Shown: piece after piece, positions 17,468-24,201 of the stretch
Numbering within the stretch: the first letter of the stretch is position 1
Layout: every line of letters begins with the position of its first letter
Assembly: GCA_016709305.1 (NCBI GenBank)
Contig: JADJNA010000055.1
Location: forward strand, 62,001 to 126,000
DNA: 64,000 nt
From: Candidatus Villigracilis saccharophilus
GTDB taxonomy: Bacteria > Chloroflexota > Anaerolineae > Anaerolineales > Villigracilaceae
Direction: 5' to 3'
Translations under genes and position numbers: made by a program
The notes under the pieces: generated by a model
Database searches by the model: none
The model's input: the letters and a program-made list of their open reading frames with translations, nothing else
What the model was told of the DNA's origin: nothing

Positions 17468-18598
17468 ATGAAATATATACGTGAAAGACTTGGCGCAAAA
17501 TTATTTTTAGCTAATCTGGCTGTTATTTTGGCCGGTGTTGCTGTTCTTGCAATTACCATTCAGATCACAATTCCCACTGTATTCACTCGACACATGAGCG
17601 GGATGGATCAGTCCATGATGAATGGCGGCATGGGGGTGGGCCAGGGGCAGGGATATGGCAGGACCTTGTTCGAAAATTTTAGCGCCAGCATGTTTGAAGC
17701 ATTGCTCTATGCGGTCTCCGCCTCTGTCCTCGTTGCGCTGCTTGTTAGTTGGTTTTTGAGCCGCCGTATTGTCGCGCCGATTCGCACGCTCACTGAGGCG
17801 ACACAACATATTGCAGAGGGACATTATGATGAACGTGTTCAATCGAATGGGTCGGATGAGATCGCACAGCTTGCTGCGCGTTTCAATCAAATGACGACGC
17901 AGCTTGAGCAGGTTGAATCCATGCGTCTTCAACTGATCGGCGATGTTACTCATGAACTGCGGACACCCCTTACATCAATAAAGGGATACATGGAAGGGAT
18001 TGTTGACGGAGTTATTCCATCCACCCCAGAAACTTTTGACCAGATCCATCACGAAGCCGACCGCCTTTCGCGACTAGTGGATGACCTTCAGGAGTTGAGC
18101 CGGGTGGAGGCAAAAGCATACTCATTGGATTTTCATGCTGTCGCGGTATCCAACTTAATCCAGACGACAGTTAAACGTCTCTCGCCCCAGGCGAAAAACA
18201 AAGATATAAAGTTTCAAATAAATCTGCCTGTTGATCTCCCTTTAATTCAGGTTGATGAAGACCGTATCATACAGGTATTAGTCAATCTTGCGGCAAATGC
18301 AATTCAATATACTCCTGATGGCGGTGATGTGATAATTACAGCCTTACGCCAGGAGGATGAAATTATTATTACAGTCAGGGATAGCGGTATTGGAATTCCT
18401 GCAGACCATATCAAGAATTTATTTACGCGCTTCTATCGCGTAGACAAATCCCGTTCCCGTAATGCTGGGGGCGGTTCAGGCATTGGATTAACCATTGCCA
18501 GGCACTTGGTCGAAGCGCATGGTGGCCGCATTTGGGTTGAATCAAAGGGCGATGGGCAGGGTAGTACATTTGGTTTTAGCCTGAAAATCGTCAGGTAG
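17468..18598 (+). CDS. sensor histidine kinase with Met-rich periplasmic loop
   Basis: A 376-residue HAMP-type kinase. TM1 spans about residues 13-36 and TM2 about 76-97. The HAMP follows, then the H-box 'IGDVTHELRTPLTSIKGYM' with His162. The ATPase shows 'NLAANAIQYTPDGG', 'DSGIGIP' and 'GGSGIGLTIARHL'. The short external loop is rich in Met and His ('RHMSGMDQSMMNGGMG', residues 41-56), a feature often linked to copper or silver sensing. The neighbouring metal-type proteins fit that idea. This is inference; the stimulus is not proven. It is in an operon with the regulator and ends just before a rhodanese promoter. Confidence 0.9.
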   Translation: MKYIRERLGAKLFLANLAVILAGVAVLAITIQITIPTVFTRHMSGMDQSMMNGGMGVGQGQGYGRTLFENFSASMFEALLYAVSASVLVALLVSWFLSRRIVAPIRTLTEATQHIAEGHYDERVQSNGSDEIAQLAARFNQMTTQLEQVESMRLQLIGDVTHELRTPLTSIKGYMEGIVDGVIPSTPETFDQIHHEADRLSRLVDDLQELSRVEAKAYSLDFHAVAVSNLIQTTVKRLSPQAKNKDIKFQINLPVDLPLIQVDEDRIIQVLVNLAANAIQYTPDGGDVIITALRQEDEIIITVRDSGIGIPADHIKNLFTRFYRVDKSRSRNAGGGSGIGLTIARHLVEAHGGRIWVESKGDGQGSTFGFSLKIVR

Positions 18599-18601
18599 CT
18601 T

Positions 18602-18632
18602 TGTAACTTTTCCCCGGATATTGCATCTAATC
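18602..18632 (+). promoter_or_regulatory. ECF-type promoter of the rhodanese gene
   Basis: TGTAACTTTTCC (18602-18613) and GCATCTAATC (18623-18632), with 16 bases between GTAAC and CATCTAAT. The same two boxes with the same spacing occur before three other redox genes in this window. It starts right after the kinase stop codon. Confidence 0.8.
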
Positions 18633-18664
18633 TTTTGATAAAAATATTATTCGGGAGAAAATTA

Positions 18665-19018
18665 ATGAATCTACTTTCATCTTTATTCGGTCCGCCTTCA
18701 CCATCCTTGAGCGTCTTGGAGCTCAGTGAAAAACTCAAAAGTAATAAACAAACTGTGGTGATTGATGTTCGCCAACCAGAGGAATATCGCGAAGGGCATA
18801 TTGCTGGGTCAATGCTCATTCCACTTGGTGAGTTGAACAAACGAATCAATGAATTACCCAAGGATAGGGAGATATTTTGTATTTGCGCATCCGGCAGCCG
18901 CAGTCACTCTGCGACAAAATACCTGATCAGTTCTGGCTACAATGCTTTTGATGTTAAAGGTGGAATGTATATGTGGCAGAATGCCAAACTGCCTATAAAA
19001 AAGGGTACAGCCGCTTGA
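18665..19018 (+). CDS. single-domain rhodanese
   Basis: A 117-residue rhodanese domain (thiosulfate:thiol or persulfide sulfurtransferase). The active-site loop is 'CASGSRSHSA', with the nucleophilic Cys in the CxxGxRS-type pattern. Upstream blocks 'VVIDVRQPEEYREGHI' and 'GSMLIPLGELNKRI' are typical, and the short length suggests a single-domain cytoplasmic enzyme. The start at 18665 follows 'cgggagaaaatta'. It is driven by an ECF-type promoter shared with thioredoxin-like and OsmC genes, so it is likely part of a thiol or sulfur stress response rather than the two-component operon. Confidence 0.92.
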   Translation: MNLLSSLFGPPSPSLSVLELSEKLKSNKQTVVIDVRQPEEYREGHIAGSMLIPLGELNKRINELPKDREIFCICASGSRSHSATKYLISSGYNAFDVKGGMYMWQNAKLPIKKGTAA

Positions 19019-19039
19019 CTCACTGATTAGAATTAAAAA

Positions 19040-19072
19040 AAATGCCCCGCAGATTTTTTCTCAGGGGCATTT
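19040..19072. terminator. bidirectional terminator hairpin
   Basis: Stem AAATGCCCC / GGGGCATTT (19040-19048 with 19064-19072) between the convergent rhodanese and Cys-rich protein genes, with A-rich and T-rich flanks on both sides. It likely ends both transcripts. Confidence 0.75.
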
Positions 19073-19101
19073 CATATATATATTGGAAGAGACCAGTGCA
19101 T

Positions 19102-19275
19102 CTAGCTTGTTTTTTCTTCCCCGGGTTGTTGCGTATTTTCTTCTCGCAACAATTCAAAAACTTGTAAACAGCCTCGACAGCAAAAATTATAAACCTTGCC
19201 GTCAAACTCTTTTGTGACCACATATTTTGCATTTCCCATTGCGCCGCAATGATCACATTTGATCGTATCTACCAT
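19102..19275 (-). CDS. small Cys-rich metal-binding protein (YHS/TRASH-like)
   Basis: A 57-residue protein with paired Cys motifs 'KCDHCGAMG' near the start and 'VYNFCCRGCLQVFELL' in the middle, the pattern of YHS/TRASH-type heavy-metal-binding domains. A Cys-rich protein of this size usually carries or senses a metal. The start at 19275 follows 'aggtgatgtt' and overlaps the end of the SafE-like gene, so the two are made together. The metal is unproven; copper is suggested by the neighbouring Met-rich proteins. Confidence 0.8.
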   Translation of the reverse strand: MVDTIKCDHCGAMGNAKYVVTKEFDGKVYNFCCRGCLQVFELLREENTQQPGEEKTS

Positions 19276-20018
19276 AACATCACCTGTCCGTATGAAAATG
19301 AGGGGATAATGTTCGCAACTGCCAATCCGCGTAAAACCGTTTGAACAGCAAACAGCATCAGCAGTAACGCCGCAACTGATTGTAACCCTCCACGCAGCTT
19401 GGGGCTGAGCAAATTCGCTGCGAGGCCAAACCCGACCAGAGTTGGTATTGTTCCCAACCCAAATGCAAGCATTGTTAATGCGCCGCCCCAGAGTGTTCCG
19501 ACACGCGCAGCCAGAACAAGCATCGCGAAAACCAAACCGCATGGAAGGAATCCCCATAGCATGCCAAGTGTCAGTGTCGCGGCAAAGCTCTTTTTTCCGA
19601 AAAGCCCGCGCATGCGCGTCATGGGAGTGTTCCCTTTAGTCAGCGAAACTAATGTCGCTTCAATGGGCGGTAGGATGCCCATTAAACTAAATGAAACCAA
19701 CAGCATGATGATCCCCACCAGAACCGAGAATATTCCTTGCCAGCCCATCATGCCGCTGGCCTGGTCGAGAAGCGAGCCTGCTAGCCCGATCATGGCACCG
19801 AAGAAGGTGTAGGTTGTGATGCGTCCAAGGTGCAGTGGAAGAAAACTGAAAATTCTTGCCCACATGCCTGGTTGACTTTCGCCTGGCGGAGTTTGCGCTG
19901 CCTGACGCGCAGAATAAATGGCGACGATACCGCCGCACATGCCGAGGCAGTGACCAAAACTGCTGATGAGACCCGTGACGAACGCAAGCGCCAAGTTACT
20001 GAGCAGCATGCTGGTCAC
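19269..20018 (-). CDS. SafE/DsbD_2-like membrane protein
   Basis: A 249-residue polytopic protein with about six to seven helices, of the sulfite exporter TauE/SafE and cytochrome-biogenesis (DsbD_2/UreH-like) class. Typical features are 'GLISSFGHCLGMCGGIV' near the N-terminus, with Cys residues on the first helices, and 'LGMLWGFLPCGLVFAMLVLA' in the middle. Proteins of this set occur beside copper-export ATPases and cytochrome oxidase assembly genes. It overlaps the FixH-like gene upstream and the Cys-rich gene downstream, forming a three-gene unit. The substrate could be a metal, a thiol or electrons. Confidence 0.82.
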   Translation of the reverse strand: MTSMLLSNLALAFVTGLISSFGHCLGMCGGIVAIYSARQAAQTPPGESQPGMWARIFSFLPLHLGRITTYTFFGAMIGLAGSLLDQASGMMGWQGIFSVLVGIIMLLVSFSLMGILPPIEATLVSLTKGNTPMTRMRGLFGKKSFAATLTLGMLWGFLPCGLVFAMLVLAARVGTLWGGALTMLAFGLGTIPTLVGFGLAANLLSPKLRGGLQSVAALLLMLFAVQTVLRGLAVANIIPSFSYGQVMLW

Positions 20019-20530
20019 AGGCCCAAGTCAAAGAAAACCGATTGTATTTCGTTGCCGCGAGTAATGATCACTTCAATGCGCCACCATCCGCGCATGGTGT
20101 AGTAGGCTGTCGTGTGGTACTTGCCGTCAGTAACAAACTCCATGGTCGGCTGATTGGGTGGCATCCTCATTGCAGGCATGGTCAGGTCGAGGTTAATGGA
20201 CGCATCGTCAATTGCCTGACCGCTGAGATCGGTCAGGGTTACATCAAACTCACCCTCTCCAACGCTGGGCGGGTATGGATTCAATTCCATGGAAACGATT
20301 AAATCCCCGGATATTTGTGCCGCTTTGTTTTTGGGTAATTCGCCTGTGATGCGTGTCACGTCCGTTCCTGGAAGAATCTGCTTTCCTTCTGACGAGACAG
20401 CTACGAGCTCCATTTGTTGCGATCCGCCGCCTCCCATCATATGAGAGCGTCTCATTCGCATTGCAAATATCCCAAATACTGCAAGTGCCACCAATACTAC
20501 GACAGCGATCAACCCAATTTTCTTCGTCAT
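20015..20530 (-). CDS. FixH/YtkA-like membrane-anchored protein with Met-rich stem
   Basis: A 171-residue protein with one N-terminal helix (residues 5-25) and an extracytoplasmic Ig-like domain of the FixH/YtkA type: 'GDLIVSMELNPYPPSVGEGE', 'FDVTLTDLSGQAIDDASI', 'MPAMRMPPNQPTMEF' and 'YHTTAYYTMRGWWRIEVII'. The stem right after the membrane helix is 'RRSHMMGGGGSQQMEL', again Met/His-rich, and the core has further Met residues. FixH-type proteins help assemble cytochrome oxidases and related domains bind copper. It is the first gene of the minus-strand three-gene unit. Confidence 0.82.
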   Translation of the reverse strand: MTKKIGLIAVVVLVALAVFGIFAMRMRRSHMMGGGGSQQMELVAVSSEGKQILPGTDVTRITGELPKNKAAQISGDLIVSMELNPYPPSVGEGEFDVTLTDLSGQAIDDASINLDLTMPAMRMPPNQPTMEFVTDGKYHTTAYYTMRGWWRIEVIITRGNEIQSVFFDLGL

Positions 20531-20623
20531 TGTGCATGCCTCTTTTTAAAACTTGCTTGGCTATTATCAAAACAGATACTACTGATTATTGAAAAAAGAT
20601 CAGATGCCTTATTGTTCGGCTGA

Positions 20624-21019
20624 TCATTTTTTAATGGCGGCTGAAACCCGTTTGAGTCGCTCAGCTGCCTCGCGGGCTACCTCTTCCAGCGATGGATCTG
20701 GAATGAATGCAGCTAAAGACATCGGGTCAATGATGTTTACCACAGTTGTATTGTTTTCTTCATATACGATGACGTTGCATGGTAACAACAACCCCATGTC
20801 CGGACGGGCAGTGAGGGCTTTATTTGCCAGTGGTGGATTGCAAGCTCCTAAAATCGTATATTTGCGAAAATCCACGTCGAGTTTCTTTTTCATTGTTTCT
20901 TTTACATCAATGCTAGTCAGGATACCGAAGCCTTCCGCCTTGAGGGCTTCGGTCACTTTTTCAAGTGCTGCTTCGTACGACAGGTTGAGTATAGATTGAA
21001 ATCCTAATTCTGACATCAT
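20624..21019 (-). CDS. DUF302 domain protein
   Basis: A 131-residue soluble protein of the DUF302 family. Typical segments are 'ALEKVTEALKAEGFGILTSI' at the N-terminal half and 'YTILGACNPPLANKALTARP' and 'MGLLLPCNVIVYEE' in the middle, including two Cys. The C-terminal part ends in an amphipathic helix. The function of DUF302 is unsettled, but members often sit in sulfur, thiol and heavy-metal gene sets as here. It is probably the last gene of the minus-strand redox cluster. It has no clear terminator of its own. Confidence 0.85.
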   Translation of the reverse strand: MMSELGFQSILNLSYEAALEKVTEALKAEGFGILTSIDVKETMKKKLDVDFRKYTILGACNPPLANKALTARPDMGLLLPCNVIVYEENNTTVVNIIDPMSLAAFIPDPSLEEVAREAAERLKRVSAAIKK

Positions 21020-21083
21020 GTTTTCCTTAAATTAAGTTGATTCTAACGATGTTTGGCAAATAACATTGCTTTTTGTTGTTATT

Positions 21084-21500
21084 CTAATTGCTGGGTTCGG
21101 GTAGAATTTCAAAGTCGGTGGTGATCTGCGCAGAAGGCCGAATGGTGGCGGCCACAGAACAATATTTTTCTTCTGAAAGTTGAATTGCTTGTTCCACAGC
21201 TTTTTCGGTCAGATTTTTTCCCTTGATCTTGAAATGCAGGTGGATCTTTCGGAATGTCCACGGCGGATCTTGATCCTGCTCTCCACTTGAACTTATTTCC
21301 AGATAGGTGAGCGGCGTGCGTTTTTTGGCCAGAATTTCGACAACATCAACTGCTGTGCAGGATGCCACGGCGATCAGTAGCAGATCAGATGGTTTAATAC
21401 CAATTCCTTCATCAGGCGTGGAAAGAACCACTGAATGATTGGTTGAATCAATTCCAATAAATTGCTTTCCTTCGATCCATTTTACAATTGCTGTTCCCAT
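21084..21500 (-). CDS. OsmC-family protein
   Basis: A 138-residue OsmC/Ohr-fold thiol peroxidase-like protein. The two redox Cys are visible in 'AVASCTAVDVVEIL' and 'EEKYCSVAATI'. The sequence 'DLLLIAVASCTAVDVVEILA' is the family helix carrying the first Cys. Members reduce organic hydroperoxides or bind fatty-acid or thiol adducts. An unusual palindrome (21573-21591) sits upstream, so it may have its own control separate from the upstream FmdB and thioredoxin genes. Confidence 0.88.
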   Translation of the reverse strand: MGTAIVKWIEGKQFIGIDSTNHSVVLSTPDEGIGIKPSDLLLIAVASCTAVDVVEILAKKRTPLTYLEISSSGEQDQDPPWTFRKIHLHFKIKGKNLTEKAVEQAIQLSEEKYCSVAATIRPSAQITTDFEILPEPSN

Positions 21501-21572
21501 GAGACTCCTATATGTATTCTGTTTAGGAAATTAATGCTTTTGTTTGACTTTTATGTTCATTCTGAGATGTAT

Positions 21573-21591
21573 TAACGACGCACGGTCGTTA
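21573..21591. promoter_or_regulatory. palindrome upstream of OsmC gene
   Basis: TAACGAC-GCACG-GTCGTTA, a 7-bp inverted repeat with 5-base spacer, lying 73-91 bases ahead of the osmC-type start and just after the FmdB gene. It looks like an operator of the TetR type rather than a terminator, as there is no T-run. No regulator for it is visible in the window. Confidence 0.45.
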
Positions 21592-21609
21592 TATTAAATA
21601 TTAGCCTGA

Positions 21610-21816
21610 TCAGGTATAACCTCCCTGGGTTCCGCAGCTGCTTGAATTACTTGAACTGGAAGATGCGACCTTAAAAGAGGCAACGATGGAAAGCTGTCTT
21701 TGGGTGTTCTTGCTTTCACATTTTGGACAGATCTGAGCCTGATTGGCTTCAGAAAAACGAACCATCAGTTCGAAGACCTCGCCGCATTCCTTGCATTGGT
21801 AATCAAATAAAGGCAT
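21610..21816 (-). CDS. FmdB-family zinc ribbon protein
   Basis: A 68-residue FmdB-like protein with an N-terminal zinc ribbon: 'MPLFDYQCKECGEVFELMV' supplies the first CxxC and 'AQICPKCESKNTQRQ' the second. The C-terminus is a Ser-rich tail with 'GGYT'. These proteins are small regulatory or scaffolding zinc-binding proteins. It starts 3 bases after the thioredoxin fusion gene ends and is almost certainly co-transcribed. Confidence 0.9.
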   Translation of the reverse strand: MPLFDYQCKECGEVFELMVRFSEANQAQICPKCESKNTQRQLSIVASFKVASSSSSNSSSCGTQGGYT

Positions 21817-21819
21817 AAG

Positions 21820-22338
21820 TTAAGTTCCTTCGCTTATTTTTTTGAACTGCTTGGTCAGCGCCCGCCAGAGGGGACATCGGTCGTAAATGGCGCTGAACAT
21901 GAATACGCCGCCGAGCACGAACCAAAGCCAGTTCACCTGAGACGTCCAGCTGATCATGATGATTGCGATACCTATCCCCATACGGATAAAGCGATCCATG
22001 CCCGAAAGACCCGCCGGCGCAGGCTCGCCGCCGCTGGCCAAGGTTTCGAAAAGCATTTGCAGTGCGCTGGCGGGTTTGGCTCCCACCTGGCGCATGGTTT
22101 CTTTTCCATCTCGGTAGACGATCAAAGTGGGAATGCCGTAGACCTTGAGTTCACGCAGCAAATCCTGATTATCGTCTGCGTTGATCTGCCACAGATCTAC
22201 ACGTCCGCTATATTCAATCGCCAATTTTTCAAGAATCGGTTTCACCATTTTACAAGGCCCACACCATGGTGCCCAAAGATCAACCACCACGGGGTTTTTG
22301 TTTTGTTTGAGTTTTTCAAAGAATTCTTGAGGGTTCAT
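21820..22338 (-). CDS. thioredoxin fused to DUF2892 membrane domain
   Basis: A 172-residue fusion. Residues about 15-100 are a thioredoxin fold with the canonical active site in 'VVDLWAPWCGPCKMVKPIL' and a cis-Pro in 'VYGIPTLIVYRDG'. Residues about 110-160 are a DUF2892 two-helix domain ('GMDRFIRMGIGIAIIMIS' onward, with 'DRCPLWRAL'). DUF2892 is the membrane part of YgaP, where it is joined to a rhodanese. Here the soluble partner is a thioredoxin instead. The result would be a membrane-tethered thioredoxin. It lies between a lone DUF2892 protein and FmdB. Confidence 0.9.
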   Translation of the reverse strand: MNPQEFFEKLKQNKNPVVVDLWAPWCGPCKMVKPILEKLAIEYSGRVDLWQINADDNQDLLRELKVYGIPTLIVYRDGKETMRQVGAKPASALQMLFETLASGGEPAPAGLSGMDRFIRMGIGIAIIMISWTSQVNWLWFVLGGVFMFSAIYDRCPLWRALTKQFKKISEGT

Positions 22339-22382
22339 CCATTAATTAGGGCATGCATTCCCATGCTCCTACTCCTGATTAC

Positions 22383-22583
22383 TTACTTCTTGAGGGTGCT
22401 AAGCTTAAACAGCGCATACAATGGGCAGAAGCCTGCCGCACCGGTGAGCAAAAGGATTACCCCGAGCACACCTGCAACGATTGCCGTTGTTCCGCTGAGT
22501 GTACCGCCAACGCCAAGGAAAATTAATGCAATACCCGCAACGACACGGACCATGCGATCAATATTTGATTCATTTAATTTCAT
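22383..22583 (-). CDS. DUF2892 membrane protein
   Basis: A 66-residue two-helix membrane protein: 'MKLNESNIDRMVRVVAGIAL' then 'GAAGFCPLYALFKLST'. The 'CPLY' motif is the family signature. It is the first gene of a minus-strand unit (DUF2892, thioredoxin fusion, FmdB) under an ECF-type promoter at 22627-22655. The domain in YgaP sits with a rhodanese in sulfur transfer, so a role in sulfur or thiol handling at the membrane is likely. The exact reaction is unknown. Confidence 0.9.
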   Translation of the reverse strand: MKLNESNIDRMVRVVAGIALIFLGVGGTLSGTTAIVAGVLGVILLLTGAAGFCPLYALFKLSTLKK

Positions 22584-22625
22584 TTAAGCCTCCTGCAGCA
22601 TGAATTAATAAGGATATTATCAGTG

Positions 22626-22656
22626 TATTCGATGCAGATATCCTGAAAAAGTTACA
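22626..22656 (-). promoter_or_regulatory. ECF-type promoter of DUF2892-thioredoxin unit
   Basis: Read on the minus strand: TGTAACTTTTTC (-35) and GCATCGAATAC (-10), with 16 bases between GTAAC (22651-22655) and CATCGAAT (22627-22634). It is the same motif and spacing as 18602, 22700 and 24111. It is back to back with the OsmC promoter. Confidence 0.8.
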
Positions 22657-22699
22657 TTTCTGATGGGCAAAACTATTTTATTTTATTTATAATTTCGTA

Positions 22700-22730
22700 T
22701 GTAACTTTTTTTAGGGAAATACATCCAATG
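22700..22730 (+). promoter_or_regulatory. ECF-type promoter of OsmC-sigma factor unit
   Basis: TGTAACTTTTTT (22700-22711) and CATCCAAT (22722-22729), 16 bases apart from GTAAC to CATC. The gene that follows (22765) is an OsmC protein, and the sigma factor itself is 55 bases further, so this could make the sigma factor partly self-activating. Confidence 0.78.
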
Positions 22731-22764
22731 AATATCAAATTAATTTTTAGGAGTAAAAATAAAC

Positions 22765-23160
22765 ATGGAAATGATCATTGACTTCCCCGGCGGGTCTCGC
22801 GTTGATGCACACTTTGGCCCCCATACTGTCGCAACCGACCAGCCTCCAGCTGCGAGTGCTCCGACGCCATTTGCCGTATTCCTTGCCTCGATTGGCACTT
22901 GCGCCGGCATTTATGTCCTCGGATTTTGCAGACAGCGCAACATTCCTACAGAAGGAATCCGTATCGTTCAGAATATCCATAGTAATCCGGGGAGCGGTAT
23001 GGTTGACAAGATAGATCTGGATATCCAGTTGCCCGTCGGATTCCCTGAGAAATACCGTGGATCATTGATCCATACGGCAGAATTATGCGCGGTGAAGAAG
23101 CATCTGGAAAATCCGCCTAAATTTGAAGTTACAACCACGATCGCAGAATCTCTCGCGTAA
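22765..23160 (+). CDS. OsmC-family protein
   Basis: A 131-residue OsmC-fold protein distinct from the one at 21084. Its two Cys are in 'ASIGTCAGIYVLGFC' and 'TAELCAVKKHLENPP'. The start at 22765 follows 'taggagtaaaaataaac'. It lies under an ECF-type promoter and heads toward the sigma factor gene, so it probably belongs to the redox regulon. It may remove organic or sulfur peroxides; the substrate is unknown. Confidence 0.9.
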   Translation: MEMIIDFPGGSRVDAHFGPHTVATDQPPAASAPTPFAVFLASIGTCAGIYVLGFCRQRNIPTEGIRIVQNIHSNPGSGMVDKIDLDIQLPVGFPEKYRGSLIHTAELCAVKKHLENPPKFEVTTTIAESLA

Positions 23161-23215
23161 AGAATATGAACCATCGTGTATACTAAACCAACACAACGTA
23201 TGGATATAGTTAACG

Positions 23216-23824
23216 ATGGTAGAGAATTTAATTCAAAATATTTCAATTGATATGCTGCGTAGTGGGGATCGCGCAGAATTCGCCCGCCTGGTGGATGCTT
23301 ATTCTGCGCCGATCTACCGTCTGGGGTTGCGCATGCTGGGTACAGAACAGGATGCTGAAGATGTATTACAAAATACCTTTCTCAGCGCGCTGACTCATCT
23401 ATCCAGTTTTGAAGGACGTTCAAGTGTATTGACCTGGTTATACCGGATCGCTGTCAACGAAGCGTTGATGATCCTGCGGCGTGGGCGGCCGGAGGTAAGT
23501 ATTGATGATACAGATGCAAAAGATGAAAACGATATCATTCATCCAACCCAATTTGTAGACTGGGTGGCACTTCCTGAAGATGAATTACTGTCGGATGAAG
23601 GCAGGCAGGCGCTTGACAAGGCCATTCAGAAACTACCGGAAAATTTGCGTACGGTTTTCCTTTTGCGTGATATTCAGGAGCTGTCAATCAAGGATACAGC
23701 TGAAACGCTTGGTATCAGTGAATCCAACGTCAAGGTGCGACTGCTAAGAGCACGATTGTCGTTGCGGGAACAATTATCTTACTATTATGGTGAACGAATG
23801 AATAAGGAGAAATCAAATGGCTGA
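23216..23824 (+). CDS. ECF RNA polymerase sigma factor
   Basis: A 202-residue group 4 sigma factor. Region 2 is seen in 'EQDAEDVLQNTFLSALTHLS' and 'VLTWLYRIAVNEALMILRR', region 4 in 'LPENLRTVFLLRDIQELSI' and 'DTAETLGISESNVKVRLLRA'. It overlaps the anti-sigma gene by 8 bases, the usual coupled arrangement. It most likely recognises the TGTAAC-N16-CATCNAAT motif that precedes four redox units here. This link is inferred from the shared motif and proximity. Confidence 0.93.
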   Translation: MVENLIQNISIDMLRSGDRAEFARLVDAYSAPIYRLGLRMLGTEQDAEDVLQNTFLSALTHLSSFEGRSSVLTWLYRIAVNEALMILRRGRPEVSIDDTDAKDENDIIHPTQFVDWVALPEDELLSDEGRQALDKAIQKLPENLRTVFLLRDIQELSIKDTAETLGISESNVKVRLLRARLSLREQLSYYYGERMNKEKSNG

Positions 23825-24086
23825 ATCTACGCACAATACCTGTGAAGGTTTACTTGGCTCACTCTCCGATTATATTGACGGCGAACTGGGCGCTGAATTA
23901 TGCCGTCAGATCGAAAAACATATTTCAGAATGTGATGACTGTCGCATTGTTGTGGACACAACCCGTAAGACGATCGATCTTGTTCACGCTTCAAATACCC
24001 CTCAAACTGGTCTGCCGGACGATGTACGGGATCGGCTCTTCAAGAGACTCAATCTCGATGATTACTTAAAACCATCTGCTGCATAA
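23817..24086 (+). CDS. zinc-finger anti-sigma factor (ZAS type)
   Basis: An 89-residue soluble anti-sigma factor with the HxxxCxxC ZAS motif, 'KHISECDDCRIVV', and an upstream Cys ('HNTCEGLLG'). In ZAS proteins such as RsrA, oxidation of these thiols releases the sigma factor. No membrane helix is visible, so sensing would be cytoplasmic. The strong ribosome site 'aaggagaaatcaa' sits inside the end of the sigma gene. A disulfide or sulfur stress cue is therefore likely, but that is inferred. Confidence 0.9.
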   Translation: MAESTHNTCEGLLGSLSDYIDGELGAELCRQIEKHISECDDCRIVVDTTRKTIDLVHASNTPQTGLPDDVRDRLFKRLNLDDYLKPSAA

Positions 24087-24110
24087 AACTTCAAAAGGGG
24101 GATAATCGCT

Positions 24111-24141
24111 TGTAACTTTTCCTAAATATACGCATCCAATC
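24111..24141 (+). promoter_or_regulatory. ECF-type promoter of tandem-thioredoxin gene
   Basis: TGTAACTTTTCC (24111-24122) and GCATCCAATC (24132-24141), with 16 bases between GTAAC and CATC. It is the fourth copy of the motif, about 60 bases before the start of the gene at 24202. Confidence 0.8.
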
Positions 24142-24201
24142 TCCATAAACAATCATTCGCTGTCTGTATCAAAGGCAACGAAATACATTAGGAGTATATA
24201 C

